A stretch of DNA of 64,000 bases. Origin: Cricetomys ansorgei (Eukaryota; Chordata; Mammalia; Rodentia; Nesomyidae). Below are positions 1-13,060 of this stretch, one piece after another. The DNA lies in the NCBI GenBank assembly GCA_026225945.1, contig JAMJFZ010003656.1, forward strand, positions 868,001 through 932,000. The letters run 5' to 3'. Both the position numbers and the translations under genes were made by a program. Numbering within the stretch: the stretch's first letter is position 1; each line of letters opens with the position of its first letter. The notes below the pieces were generated by a model. That model saw only the letters and a list, made by a program, of their open reading frames with translations. It made no database searches and was not told where the DNA came from.

Positions 1-197
1 GACACTTGAAGAGTTCATTGTCATTACCATTCTCTCTCTGGCAGCCAAGTGTGCAGGCCTTTTTTTTTTTTTTTTTTTTTTTAATGAGATCTACTCTGTT
101 AACAAATTGTTTTCTTTTTAAAATTAGTTTCATTGTGCCTCTTCCTTCCTTTTTCCTTTCTTCCTTCCTTCCTCCCTTTCTTTCTTTTTCTTATGCT

Positions 198-291
198 ACA
201 GGGTTGTGTAGCCCTGGATGTTCTGTAGGCCAGGTTGGCCTGGAACTTAGAGATCCACCTGCTTCTGCCTCCTAAGTGCTGGGATCAAAGG
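198..291 (-). mobile_element. B1 SINE fragment
   Basis: GTGTAGCCCTGGATGTTCTG to CTAAGTGCTGGGATCAAAGG, the antisense B1. Preceded by a CTTC-rich tract (139-191) and a T-run (60-82). Confidence 0.85.
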
Positions 292-442
292 CTCATTATA
301 TCATTTTCATACATGTATCTCTTTGTCATTTGCTCATATTCACCACCCAATGCACTCTCTTATTTTTCTCTCCTCCCGCCACCGGTGCCTCTCTTCCCAC
401 CCCTAAATAGTCCAATTTCTGCTTTCATGCCATATATAACTC

Positions 443-468
443 TGTGTGTGTGTGTGTGTGTGTGCGCG
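443..468. repeat. TG microsatellite
   Basis: About 10 TG units, then CGCG. Confidence 0.9.
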
Positions 469-469
469 T

Positions 470-733
470 GCCAGAGGTTGATGCTGAGTTTCTTCCAAAA
501 CCTCTGTCCACCTTATCTTTGAGACAGGGTCTCTTAAAGAACCTAGAGCTCACTGACTGGTTAGACTGATTAGCTGGCAAGGCCCATGAATCCTCCAGTC
601 TCCACCTCCCCAGCACTGGGATTACAAGAGTGCACCAACACACATAGCTTTTTAGTAGGTGCTGGAAATTCTATCTCAGAGCCTCATGATTGCACAACAA
701 GCATTTTACCCATGGAACCATCTCCCTAGCCCA
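470..733 (-). mobile_element. Composite tRNA-derived SINE (B4/B2-like)
   Basis: Antisense: GAGACAGGGTCTCTTAAAGA, CCAGCACTGGGATTACAAGA, ending CCATGGAACCATCTCCCTAG. Long composite SINE also seen at 32281, 37826 and 60966. Confidence 0.65.
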
Positions 734-734
734 C

Positions 735-985
735 GTATATCTGTCTATATCTACATCTACATCATCTATTCTGCATATAAGAAAAACATGCAAAATTTGT
801 CTTTCTGAGTCTGGCTTATTTTGCTTAGCATGATTTCTAGTTCTATCCATTTTTCTTACAAGTGATATTATTTAATTCTTTTTAGGAATGAATAAAACGA
901 TACTGTATGTATGCACCACATTTTCTTGATTCATCTGTTAATCAGCACCTGAATTGCTTCTCTATCTTGGCTTTTGTGAATAGGA
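735..985 (-). mobile_element. L1 3' fragment, antisense
   Basis: Antisense L1 signature TGGCTTATTTTGCTTAGCAT followed by TCTAGTTCTATCCATTTTTC and GCTTTTGTGAATAGGAGTGC. Fragment only. Confidence 0.75.
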
Positions 986-999
986 GTGCAGTTCTACAG

Positions 1000-1589
1000 T
1001 CTCTCATCTAGACTGTTATGCTCATTTCCTCACTAGACGCTTTCACATCTATTTTACAGCCTGTCCTTCTAGGAAGATTGCTCCAAAATGTGACTCTCAA
1101 TATACTGTGCACCTCTCTCCCTAGCTTAAAACTCTAAAGTTCCTGATGTTGTCATTCTTATGTCCTTATGATCTAGGCTGACCAATCCTCCAGAATCTCC
1201 ACTTCAATGAACCTCCCTGCCTCCCAGTTGCTGCTCTGGTTTGTTTTGACTGATAAAAGTCTTCCTTCTCTTTGCACACATTTCATGTATGGGTATATGT
1301 AGGTTGTTCCCCCTGCTTTAACTTCCCATTTGCCCCCAATCCTAAGCAACCCACATAAGGTCCTCTTTTACCTAGTTAACTTCAACTTATCCTCTGAGCC
1401 TCAATTCAGAGATCACCTCCTTCAGGAAGCCTTCCCTGACTGTCTGGATAGATGCCCATCCTTAGGGCATTTCCTGTCCTTCCCACTGGCAATATCACAC
1501 TGGATACCACTTTGTATTCATCCGTTCCACAGTTGCTTTCTTTGTCCTGAAGTAAGACTGTGTAGTGCAAATCACCAAACTCCACCTGT
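1000..1589 (+). mobile_element. L2 LINE 3' portion
   Basis: AGAGATCACCTCCTTCAGGA and AGCCTTCCCTGACTGTCTGG are diagnostic L2 3' text, preceded by CTCTAGCTTAAAACTC-like sequence. Diverged and non-coding. Confidence 0.65.
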
Positions 1590-3660
1590 TAGGGCACAAT
1601 GTGCGATATGCACTAGACACACATTTATTCACTGACACACATACATTCACTGCATTAACCTCCCAGAATCATGGGGAGTATCTGCTTAGGCTCTCCCCCA
1701 CATATAGCACAGAGATTTACAAAGTTATCATCAACAATAATGTTTATCAATGAATAAACACATACTGTGTGCTGAGATCAGCTATGTCATATTCTATTTC
1801 ACAGTGAATTGGATCACTCAGGACGTGGCTAAGACAGGAGATGTGCAGTTCTGTGAGGTGCCACTTAGGTCCTTTGCATCGTATATAACAACAATAATTT
1901 TTCCAATGATGGAAATAAATCGAGCTCCTCCCTAAAGAGTAAATAACTAATCTGTTCACAATTCTTCCTTATGACCTATGTCTGTTATTCCTCAGAGAAT
2001 ATAACAGAAAATTAACCCAGGGCTTTCACGCATATTAATCAGTGCCTTCACCTTAGCCCCTAATGGCAGTAATTCTAACATGGTTATCTACACGAAAATA
2101 TTGGTTTGACTCAGGTGAGTATAGTATACTGTATCTTGGGAGATAATAGGAAATCCCAAGTCCTGAATATGCAGTCATCCTAACCTTTTAATAAAGCATA
2201 AAAATAATACAGCCTTACTCTAATTTCTATGTGACAACTAAAAAAAAAAAAACCTATAGTCTAAAAAAAGTCACATAATGCCACATAAATGCATCTTGAA
2301 TTAGTGAAGGGTACCTCTCAGGTGATGATGGTGATTAATTTACACCTAAAGGATCAGAGAAACAATCCCAACCAGTCATGTAGCTCTGGCTAGCTATCTT
2401 TGTTTTGAATATGATGGGACTGTTTTCGTGTTGTTTGTTGCACTTTGCCTCTAGGGGGCAGGGCAGTATCATCTATAATTTTCTATCCTTAGCTTTCTGC
2501 TTTGCAAACTGATCAGGACCTTGATAAAAATGAGGAGCAGGCAGGAAAGTTTCCGATACATTGAGGGGTGGGGGTCAGGGGGAATGGGGGTTAGCATCAA
2601 TCATACATATTAGAAAATGCAGTTTTATCCCCATGTCCTGCTGGGAAGGAAAAAACAAACAAAAACAAAACAAAACAAAAAACAGGCCCTGAAAGTGAAA
2701 TAATGCTTAGAGTCTCACATGAAATCTACTTTCCTGAACATCCCACTTTCTCCAGATTCTCCCAGGTAGTACTCAGAGCTCCCAGGTCCAGGGAGCTTCA
2801 GATACTAAGTATCTGAGATGGGCTTCCTGTGGCTGTGCTTTCAAGACTCAGATAAATTGGGAACTTGGTGAGAGAGTAAAGACCAGGAGGAAACTAAACT
2901 ACCTGGCAAATCATCCTTCCCTAAACAGCTCATCTCCAGAGAGGAAATAAGTCATCTATTCAACATTCTTCCCTGTGACCGATGAATATTATTCTGCCAG
3001 GGAATGAGCCAAAGAGGCGAAGTCTATCCCACCCCAAGGTGCTGTGCCTGGCCTAGGGTATCTGGATGGATACAAAAAGGAAAAGAAATGGAAAAAAATG
3101 CAACTGAACAACTTATATATGGACTTGGGCGAACTGAATACTGGTCCTGTACAGGGCTCCCCTGGTTCGTTCAGGAGAGAAGATTTTGCACCAGGGGTCA
3201 AGAATGTGGCCTGGCATGGACATGGCATACGAGGGAGATGTGATATGAGCAGACTGGCCTATATATCTCTAGAGTCTCATTCAGCTCTGCTTCTCTGTCA
3301 CTGTATTAATTGGGAGACCATTGCATATAACAGGCAGAAAAATCTTAAGCCAAATACCTCCTGGGAGAAAGAGGAAAAAGCCAAGAGAATTTTGAAGTTG
3401 ATATTTCTCTCAACAGGGGTCCAGAATAAAGAAAAAGTGAGGTACCAGGCCATTAGTTCACTAGGATTTAATCAGACATTTATATGTCTACCCAAAATTC
3501 ATTGAGTGTTAACTATGTGCTATGCAATGTACTTCCAAGTTCTTCAGCCCTTTGTTATATGCCTCCAGCGCCAAGCACAGGATCTGATACATAACTTGTA
3601 CTCATACATAGCCTTCTTTTAGAGGCTAGTAAGAAGCACAAAAGGTGAACAACCATTAAC
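1590..3660. other. Single-copy intron, no gene seen
   Basis: Contains an A-rich (AAAAC)n tract at 2648-2685 and the CTCF-like motif at 2448. Open frames, the longest 153 codons at 3044-3505, show no recognisable protein, and I could not assign repeats. Confidence 0.5.
2448..2463 (+). promoter_or_regulatory. CTCF-like motif in Iqsec2 intron 1
   Basis: CCTCTAGGGGGCAGGG is close to the core CTCF consensus CCASYAGRKGGCRSY. It lies in single-copy intronic sequence, not in a SINE I recognise. Motif match only; binding is not shown. Confidence 0.45.
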
Positions 3661-3663
3661 GTG

Positions 3664-3700
<37 letters not shown>

Positions 3701-3716
3701 TAAAAAAGCTAGACTT

Positions 3717-3905
3717 GGGGCCAGAGAGGTGGCTCAGTGGTTAATCACATTGGCTGCTTTTGCAGAGGACCCAGGTTTAATTCTCAGCACCCACAATCTG
3801 TAACTGCAGTCCCAGGAAATCCAACATTCTTTTCTGGACTCGACAAGCAGGGCATGCACATGATATATATGCAGGCAAAACACCCCTTACATAAAATAAA
3901 AATGA
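3717..3905 (+). mobile_element. B2-superfamily (B3-type) SINE
   Basis: GGGGCCAGAGAGGTGGCTCA start with internal polymerase III box text; A-rich end. A (GT)16 run at 3666-3698 lies just before it. Confidence 0.85.
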
Positions 3906-3984
3906 AGGTTAAAAAAGAAGAAAGAAGGCTAAACTGCTCACTGCAAATGTCAGGAATAAACTGAGCTTCAAGAAGGACCAACAA

Positions 3985-4193
3985 GGGCTGGAGAGATGGC
4001 TCAGTGGTTAAGAATGCTTGCTGCTCTTCTAGAGGACCCAGGTTCAATTCCCAGCAACCCACATGGCTACTCACAGCTTCAGTTCCAGGCAATTTAGTGC
4101 CTCTTTTGGCCTCCATGGGCACAGATGTGGTGCACATACATAAACGGAGGCAAAACAAAACCTTACACATAAATTAAAATTATTTTATTTTTA
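3985..4193 (+). mobile_element. B2-superfamily (B3-type) SINE
   Basis: GGGCTGGAGAGATGGCTCAG, GGTTCAATTCCCAGCAACCC and an A/T-rich tail. Confidence 0.9.
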
Positions 4194-4621
4194 AACAGAC
4201 CAGCAAACAAACATAAGAGATGTCACCTAATTCAACCTTAGAAATAACGGTAAGCAACTCAGGAGAAGGGAACAGCATTAGCCAAGTCCAGAGGCCATGA
4301 GAAGGCCTAGGTGGGCTAATGATGGCAGGGTCACATAGGCCAGGGTAACTCTAGCATGGTCTGTGGAAAAGGGACTCACAAAATGAGAGAAGAAAGGGAA
4401 TCTGTAGACAGAACATAAAGAAAATGAAAACACGGAGCCAGACTGCAGACATGGCTTGGCTCCAGCTTCTCAGAGGCTTGACAGAAAAAGAGAGGTAATC
4501 TCTTAGGACACTATGGGAAAAAAAAATCAGCCGGTAATTGCAAAAGGGAAGCTCTGTAGGAGGAAGGCCAGTCATACCTATAGTCCAAGTCTTTCAACTA
4601 CACCTATGGTAGGGAATGGCA
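4194..4621. other. Intron, nothing recognised
   Basis: No repeat or exon recognised. Confidence 0.4.
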
Positions 4622-5065
4622 CAGGATTAGAAGCCACACAGTTCTAGTCTCATCCAGCTGTGTAGCTTCAGCAGGTTACTTAACTGCTCCTCTTGGATCC
4701 CCATTCCCTCATCTGAAAAACGAGGATAACAGTAACACTTCGCCTGGCAAGGATTCCGTGAACATGAGATAAGAAACAGGGCCGCCCAATGAGTAAGAAT
4801 GCCAAGGAGGCTACACACCCTGGAGTCCAGTCATTGCCATTTCTACTAGCTCTTTTGCAGTCCTGTCACTTATTCACTTAGGGTCCTTGGATATGTCACC
4901 AGAACTTTCTAGACCTCAGTTTCTTCATCCGTAAAAATGGAGTTAATGACAATTTACATGGAAAGATTCACGTGAAAACAGGACGAAGGACTACATGGGG
5001 AGCACTTAGAATGAATTGCCCAGCACACAGTAAATGCAGCAGAAAAATGTTAGCAATTATTACAT
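4622..5065 (+). mobile_element. Two MIR copies in the same orientation
   Basis: 4622-4795 has AGCTGTGTAGCTTCAGCAGG and CCCTCATCTGAAAAACGAGG. 4810-5065 has CCTCAGTTTCTTCATCCGTA and a GAGCACTTAGAATGAATTGC end. Both follow MIR. Confidence 0.7.
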
Positions 5066-7064
5066 AAAGCTGCATAGGGTAGTGTCTACTACCCAGAAAG
5101 CCAACACTCGCTCAATAGACACATGGCCTCTTCACCATGCCCAGGCTTTTACTCTGCCTCCCCCCAGCAAATTTAGAGGCCAGAGCAGGCAGGGGTGGGA
5201 AGAGGGACAATAGGCAGCAACACCAAGCCTGGTGTCTTCGTTCTGCCACACATCTCAAGTGTACACTAAAGGACTGTGCACAGTCCTTCAAAGCACCTTC
5301 CTCTACTGCCCAGGTTGTCAACCAGTGGCCTTGCCTGCCTTGATCCCTCCATCATGAGAAACCCCACCCTTTCTGCTCACTCGACACTCAGCACTGTGTC
5401 TATGGTCTGACTAAGCCTGCAGCCCTGTCTTCCTGGCTGGTGGGAAGAGGGCTCTGCAAGTGTCAAGAGCATGGTGTTTGCTCAGCCTGGTGGCCCCTCC
5501 TGCTCTGTGAACACAGCCAAGAAATATTTGTGGATGACAACAACCCCATTCTTGCCCCAGATCTAGACAGAGAAACGAGACTCCTAATTCTCGTTAAACT
5601 CAACATTATCATTTTTCTCCCACACCAGCATAATGCTCACAGCACAGTGGAGGGGGCAATAAATAGTTTCCCTTCTGAAAGAAAGGAGAGAGCCTGGAAA
5701 AAGAATTCAGCACGCCAAAGGAGCCAGGCTTCCCCCAGAGCCTCTCCCTGGGTTTGCACTTCCTCTCTCCCTCTCTCTCCCTCACTCTCCCTCCCACCCC
5801 CCCTTCTCAGTGCCCTCAGCCCCTGTGGGGAGCACGCTGACACCCCCACAACCTGCAGATGATGAGAGTTCAGCGGTGACGTGGTAGACCACACATTGCC
5901 CTGGGTGTCAAGAACACCAGGCTGGCCTCTCCAGGTTCAGTATCCAAATGTGAGCCAGCTTGCAGGGTGGATGAGAGCAGAGGATAGACAGTAACCACCA
6001 TACTGGCTTCAGCCCACTACCGCATGCAGCAGAGACAGAGCTAGGCCCATGCAGGAAATGTGGGAGCACAGCTTTCATTAGCATGGGGCACTCAGCGGTA
6101 GGTCCTAGCCCCTATAAATCATTCTAGGTGCCAGAACTGTAGGGGAGACCAGACCAAGCTTAACAACAAAAAGATCTCTTTTCTAATCATGGCAGGAAGC
6201 GACCATTCCACATAAAAAGATCTAAGCATTAGTTAGGATCAACAACTAGTAAGCAAACAACTAAATCGTCATATACCAGTGGCCAGAAGGAGGTAGGAAC
6301 TCATGTTGCTTTCTGTCACACTAGGAAGGCCACACCCAGAACCTGGCAGAAGAGATTCTGGCATCCTGGAACCCATCCAGAAGAGCAGTATGGAAGGATG
6401 TGGGAGTTCTGGGTGACTGAGATGGACATGGATGGGTGATGCCCAAATCAAAGAAGGCAAAGATCACAGGAATGGGAGTATACTGTGTTAGCTGCATGGC
6501 CTCTGATGGACTTCACTTCTCAGAGCCCTCAGTTTCTTATGACGCTACATGATGGGAATGACAGATCAAGGTGGTTGGGAGAACTGAGTCTTAGGCAGAA
6601 CAAGCTACATCTTGACCCAGACCCTAGCCTCCCCAGTCTGTCCACCAGAGGGAGCCTGGGGCCCAGCAGAGCCCAGCCTATACCAGCTCTGCCTGTCCTC
6701 CCCCAATGCTGCAGCCTCAGCTGCTGAACTCCCACCCTGCCTGCCCGCGCTTCCAACAGCAGCCTTCTCACCCACTCCTTACAAACCCAGAACAGGCCTA
6801 GCAGGGGGAGTCGCTTGCAGCAGCGCTGGTTACAGCAATGGCTACAGGTTCTCCTGACACCCGGCAAGGAGGAAGGTGGGAAAGAGGAAGGCAGCTTTCT
6901 TTTCTCCCCATGGACTCCTCCTAGACCCACCTCTTCTAGTTCAAAACCTGGTGATACCCGAGGCTCTCTTTGCTTCTGCCAGTTTAGTACCTCACCAGGT
7001 CCCGAGGCCGAGACTCCTAGGGGTGGCTAAGCTCCAGGGAACAAATAACATGCCTTTACGACAG
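5066..7064. other. Single-copy intron, no gene seen
   Basis: Moderately GC-rich with a CT-rich run at 5758-5810. It looks largely repeat-free, so it could hold conserved regulatory DNA, but I have no direct evidence. ORFs of up to 140 codons are unconvincing. Confidence 0.5.
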
Positions 7065-7235
7065 GCAGACTTAGATTCTAGTGCCAGCTCCATTAGCAAC
7101 TAGTAGCATAACCTTGAATAAGGCCCCCTGTCTCAAAGCCTCAGTTTCTCCTTCTCTAAAATGGAGTTACTGATGCTTTGTTGTGAGGTCCCAATGAAGT
7201 AATCACAGATCAGCAAGCAGTTAATATGTGGTTGA
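7065..7235 (+). mobile_element. MIR SINE
   Basis: AGCCTCAGTTTCTCCTTCTC and TAAAATGGAGTTACTGATGC give the MIR core. Confidence 0.7.
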
Positions 7236-8911
7236 GAGAAATCCAAAGTGCCATTTAAACCTCTTTATTAGGCCAGTAGGAAATGTGGTGCAAGGGATTC
7301 CACCAAGCAACCTGGAAAGTGCACGCAAAGAAAGAAGGACTCTGAAGCAGGCCTGCAAGGATGGCAGAAGGACAAATGGGCTTCCAGCCAGGCAAGAAAT
7401 TCAGACCCATGTCTGCAGGATGGAGAATCCGAGAGCAATGGAATTCTGAAATTGAGGAAGATTTGGGTCTTTTCACTGGGCTTCATGTTCAGCTCAGGAA
7501 CTATGCTTCTTCTGGCTCCCTCAGACAGCCCCCCCCTTCAGGCCTCAACCAGACCTGTCAGGCTAGCCACCACCCCCATCCCTCAAGGCAATCTACTGCA
7601 TCACAACTGGCTAGGTTGAAAAGTTCTCTTGATTTTTATCTCAAATGTTCTCAGTGTTCCTGGATCTGCTCCCTGGAGCCATCCATAATAAGGCTGCTGC
7701 TCCCTCCATCCCAGGCCTGACCCCTCTAGAGAAGTCTGCAACCAGGTTCAAGGAAGCACATTGGCCCATCCAGTCTTTCTCTGCCCCCATTCTGGGGCTG
7801 TCCCTCCACCCCAACACTCAGCTGAGGGTGCACTGCAGTGGAGCCCAGCCAAGCCCTCAAGCTGCAGCTGCTGCTCCTGGGGCCCAGCCATCTCAACCCA
7901 GCACCCCAGCCTGCTGCCTCACCATGGGGGAGTTGCAGAGAGCTGTCTCCCGGCAGATTTCCTGAGGCAGAAGGCTTCCCCACCCCCAGCCCAGCCTCCA
8001 AGAGACTCCACTAGTTGTGGCACATGGTAGGACCAGCTGAGCTGTGAGAGGAGGGGGAAGCCTGTCCATTTGCTAGAGGACTTCAGACTTGCTCTTTGGT
8101 GTGGCTGGGTTAGTAACATAACCATTGTATCTCAGCTGGCAGACCTTGCCTTTAAAAGAAATATAGGGGAAAACGATGTACTGACAGAAGAAGGGACTCA
8201 GTCAAGGTCACAAAGCCAACCTGCAACAGAGCTGGAAGGGACACCCAGTTCTCCTATCTCCTGGTTCACTGTTCTTTCCTATGTAGCAGCAAAGCTATAG
8301 GAGGGCCTTTAGGGCATCCCTGTGAGCCTTCATGCCCTTGACTCGCAGCCTAATACATTTTATCCCAACCCGCACACAATGGGATCTACATGGGAAAAGT
8401 GGACCCTGCTCATGTCCCGTCAACTCAGAAAATATCCCTAACCTGTTTCAGACACATGTACAGCCCCCAGGTCAGGAACTGCAGCCGATCCAACAGATGG
8501 GAGATGTACGGACTTCCCTTCCTGGTAGGGCTCTTTAAATGGGTGTTGTTTTTCTTGAAGGGTGGAGACCAGCTGGACTTTGAGAAACTAACCAAGGCCT
8601 AGCCTCCATCTTTGCTCCCCCATCCTTGCCACCATTACCCCCCCCCTCCCCGCCAAGATGTGCTGCAGTTCCCCTCAGAGGGATGTCTCAAGTGCCAGAA
8701 TCCATTCTGGTCCCCACCTGCCTCGAGACAAGATAACCCCTGCCCCCCAAAAAAGGTGTGTAGGAGTATTTCTCTCCTTTGGGGCTTTGAGTTGATACCA
8801 CCTCTGTCTAAAAAATATGTAATCTATCCTCTGGAAAGGATACAGCTGGGGTTGAAGAAGTGGAGGGAGGTAGTGGGGATTGCTCTAGTCTCTAACTGGC
8901 CTTGGTTCTCT
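7236..8911. other. Single-copy intron around a MIR fragment
   Basis: 7236-8179 and 8291-8911 are C/T-rich single-copy DNA without a recognised gene. Confidence 0.5.
8180..8290 (-). mobile_element. MIR SINE fragment, antisense
   Basis: CTCAGTCAAGGTCACAAAGC and ACAGAGCTGGAAGGGACACC are antisense MIR. Confidence 0.6.
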
Positions 8912-9079
8912 GAGGAAAAAAAAAGAAAAAGAAAAAGAAGAAGAAGGAGAAGGAGGAGGAGAGAAGGAGGAGAAGAAGAAGAAGAAGAAGAAGAAGAAGA
9001 AGAAGAAGAAGAAGAAGAAGAAGAAGAAGAAGAAGAAGAAGAAGAAGAAGAAGAAGAAGAAGAAGCAGCAGCCGCCGCC
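8912..9079. repeat. GAA triplet repeat, 31 uninterrupted units
   Basis: A purine tract starts with A-rich and GGA-rich units and becomes a perfect (GAA)31 run at 8972-9064, followed by CAGCAGCCGCCGCC. It sits about 220 bp inside intron 1, so the Iqsec2 transcript carries it as UUC. Long GAA/TTC tracts can form triplex DNA (known from FXN in Friedreich ataxia). Confidence 0.97.
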
Positions 9080-9282
9080 TGCACTCATCTGACCAAACCA
9101 GTGTGCTGTGCGGTAGCTAGGGAAAGCATGTCAGCTGGTTGAGGAGGACCTGGCTTCTCCCGATTGGGACAGGAGAAGCAGGAAACCGGATCAGGCATGG
9201 GCTTCATACTTTATACGCCAGATAAGTTGGAGAGGGATCTAGAGGGGAAGGGAAGGGTGGGGTGAGGGTTTGCAAACACATT

Positions 9283-10420
<1,138 letters not shown>

Positions 10421-10836
10421 ACTGGCACCTCAGCTGGAGGCCAGCCTTAACTCAGCCTTCAGGAGGTATCTCCATTCCAGCTGTCCAGGGGTCTTCACCT
10501 AACAGCCTAATGAAGTGCCCCAACCTATTTTAACACGCACTGGTCCAACAGGCCCAAGATCCAAGCCATCAGAACACCCATCCCAGGCAATCCCCAGACT
10601 CAGCCAAGTCAGACTTCCATATCCTCAGTCTGCCAACCCCAATCAATATCTCATTGCCTATCCTAGCTGCCTTCCTGTCTAAGGCAATCTCCTTTCAGTC
10701 TCTTGAACAATCTCTCGGAACAATTTTTCTTTCCAAGTAGTCTATAGACCATTCTTTCATCCCTCTGTACTTCTGTGTCTCTCTAGCCCTGATCCTCCAG
10801 CCCAGCCAGTCTATAGTTCCCTATCCCAGGCAGCCC
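10421..10836. other. Upstream flank of the CpG island, nothing recognised
   Basis: CpG-poor, C/T-rich on the plus strand, no exon seen. Confidence 0.5.
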
Positions 10837-10961
10837 TGGAATTCCTCCTTCTCCTCCTCCTCCTTCTCCTCCTCCTCCTCCTCCCCCTCCTCCTCCTCCT
10901 CCTCCTCCTCTTCTCCTCCTCCTCCTCCACCTCTTCCTCCACCACCACCACCACCACCACA
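10837..10961. repeat. CCT/CTC triplet repeat upstream of the Iqsec2 CpG island
   Basis: Imperfect polypyrimidine run of CTC/CCT units with TTC and ACC variants, ending in (ACC)n. It is about 0.4-0.5 kb beyond the CpG island edge. On the Iqsec2 sense strand it reads as GGA-rich purine. Confidence 0.95.
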
Positions 10962-11148
10962 TATAGCTTCACAGGCATTTACCTTCAGCCAGACTCTAAA
11001 TTCTCCATCTAAATCAATGCTCAGATTCCCAATCCTACCCAACCCAGGATTCCTTATGTTAGCTAGTCACTGGGTCTTTTGACCAAGGCAACCCCAAGAT
11101 CATCCATTCCAACAAGCCCAAGGACTACCCATCAAGAGACAGACTTGA

Positions 11149-11316
11149 GTGGACTGGAGAGGTAGCTCAGTGGTTGAGAGCACTGGCTGCTCTTCCAGAG
11201 AGAGGGACCTAGGTTCAATTCCCAGCACTCACATGGCAACTCACAACTGTCTATCTGGTTCCAGGCGATTCACATAGGCATGCATATAGGCAAAAAACAC
11301 CAATGCACCTAAAATA
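11149..11316 (+). mobile_element. B2-superfamily (B3-type) SINE
   Basis: GGACTGGAGAGGTAGCTCAG start and TTCAATTCCCAGCACTCACA; followed by an AT-rich tail (11310-11395) with repeated AAATAAATTTATT and ACAAGTAAATAAA words. Confidence 0.85.
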
Positions 11317-11522
11317 TTTATTTACAAGTAAATAAATTTATTTTTGTAAATAAATTTATTACAAGTAAATAAATTTTTTTTGAAAAAAAAAAAACAAAAA
11401 ACGAGTCAGACTTGATACCAAAACATTTTCTTCAACCATTGTTTTCTGTTCCCCATGGAAATGTCATCTTCATTCAGTTCATCATTGCCATCCAGTGAAG
11501 TTTTATCTAACCATTGAGAATT

Positions 11523-11645
11523 AGATCAAATGTTCAGCATGGACCTATAATGTCTGCACTTGTAAGGTTGAGGCAGGAGGGTTGCCAGGAGTTCGAGGCC
11601 AACCTGGGCTACAGTATAAGATGCTATCTCAAAAGACAAAACAAC
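11523..11645 (+). mobile_element. B1-like SINE, diverged
   Basis: GAGTTCGAGGCCAACCTGGG and CTATCTCAAAAGAC identify a B1. Confidence 0.7.
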
Positions 11646-11657
11646 AATAGAAAGTTT

Positions 11658-11862
11658 GGGGGCTGGAGAAATGGTTCAGAAGTTAAGAGCACTGGCTGCT
11701 TTTCAGAAGACCTGGGTTCAATTTCTAGCACCCACATTATAGCTCAAACCATCTGTAACTCCAGTTACACAGGGATCTGACACCCTCTTCTGGCCTCCAT
11801 GGGCACCAGGCACTCATGCGGTGCACAGACATAAATGCAGGCAAAACATCCATACACAAGAA
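11658..11862 (+). mobile_element. B2-superfamily (B3-type) SINE
   Basis: GGGGCTGGAGAAATGGTTCA, GACACCCTCTTCTGGCCTCC; followed by a GGAG-rich purine tail (11863-11940). Confidence 0.9.
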
Positions 11863-12242
11863 GGAGAAAGAGGAGGAGAGGGAGGGGATGGGGAGGGGAA
11901 GAGGAGGGGGAGGATGAGGAGAAAAAGTAGAAGAAGAAAGTCTTAAGTCAAATGCCACTTTACTGAAGCCATCCCTGATTTTCCCAGTGATAAATGTTCT
12001 GACTTCTATAGAGATGAAGAGACTAAACATCAGACTTAAAGGTGCCAAGAAGGCTGTGACTGAGGAGGAAGCTCAGGGACAATGGAATAGCCAACATGAG
12101 GTTGGATCCAGAATGGTTTGAAGGCATGGAAAATGCCTTCTGAGCTTGTGCAGCAGTTCTCTACTATGTTCAGCTGGTCACTGAATACTGGGACTCCAAG
12201 TGATCAGACTACCTTGATAGAAACAGCTATACAGTGTATGTT
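11863..12242. other. Purine-rich tail then unassigned DNA
   Basis: GGAG-rich to 11940; the rest is not recognised. Confidence 0.4.
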
Positions 12243-12372
12243 CTTAGGCTATCCTCCCACAGACTGTTCAGCTGGAGTTATGGGTGGCTGTGAGCCATCT
12301 GATGTGGGTGCTGGGAACTGAACTTGGGTCCTCTGAAAGAGCAGCAAGTGCTCATAACCTCTGAGCCCCTAA
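12243..12372 (-). mobile_element. B2-superfamily (B3-type) SINE, antisense
   Basis: GATGTGGGTGCTGGGAACTG, GGGTCCTCTGAAAGAGCAGC. Confidence 0.8.
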
Positions 12373-12735
12373 AACATCAGATTCTTAAACATACACAGTA
12401 AGATACCACATCCTCTATGAAGATTAAATCAAAGGGATCTACAATAAAAATGTTAGCACATATGTGAACAAATTGGAACCCTCATTTATTGCAAGCAGGA
12501 ATGTAAAGTGGCGCCATTACTTTGTAAAGCAGGATGGCTATTCCTTAAAAGATAAAAAAAATAGAGCCAATAATTCTACTTTTAGGTATCTGTTCAAGAG
12601 GAATGAAAATGTACAACTATGTAAAAGCCCATAGAGTATTCATTGTTGCCTTATAAATAATAATAACTCCAAAGTAAAACCAACCAAATGATCAATTGAT
12701 GAATGAAGACACAAAATGTAGTATAGCCAAAAACT

Positions 12736-12910
12736 GAAATGTTGGTGGCTGAGTGCTTGTTCTTGCAGAGGATCTGAGTTTGATTCCCAGCACCCACAAG
12801 CTCACAATCATCCATAATTCCAGTTCCAAAGGATTCAACACCTTCTGTGGGCACATGGTACACATTATATACAAGTAGACCAAACCCCCATATTCATAAA
12901 ATAAATAGAT
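12736..12910 (+). mobile_element. B2-superfamily (B3-type) SINE inside an L1
   Basis: GAGTTTGATTCCCAGCACCC, CCATAATTCCAGTTCCAAAG; inserted in the old L1 at 12.4-13.4 kb. Confidence 0.8.
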
Positions 12911-12957
12911 CTAAAAGTTAAAAATGGAATGCTATTTGACCATTAAAATTAATAACA

Positions 12958-13060
12958 AGTCTAGCGTGGTGGTTCATGCCAGCCCTCAGGAGGCTGAGTC
13001 AGGAAGTTTGTGAATTCCAGCACAGCCTAGGTTACATAGGCATGTCTCAAAAGAACAGAA
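12958..13060 (+). mobile_element. B1 SINE inside an L1
   Basis: TAGCGTGGTGGTTCATGCCA start; inserted in the same old L1. Confidence 0.75.

Noticed and set aside
3044..3505. 153-codon plus-strand ORF
   Set aside because: No recognisable domain or codon bias, no splice context, inside an intron on the opposite strand. Could be revisited with transcript data.
8612..9142. 176-codon ORF with a long polyglutamate run
   Set aside because: The run is the GAA microsatellite; the flanks are intronic and show no protein signature.
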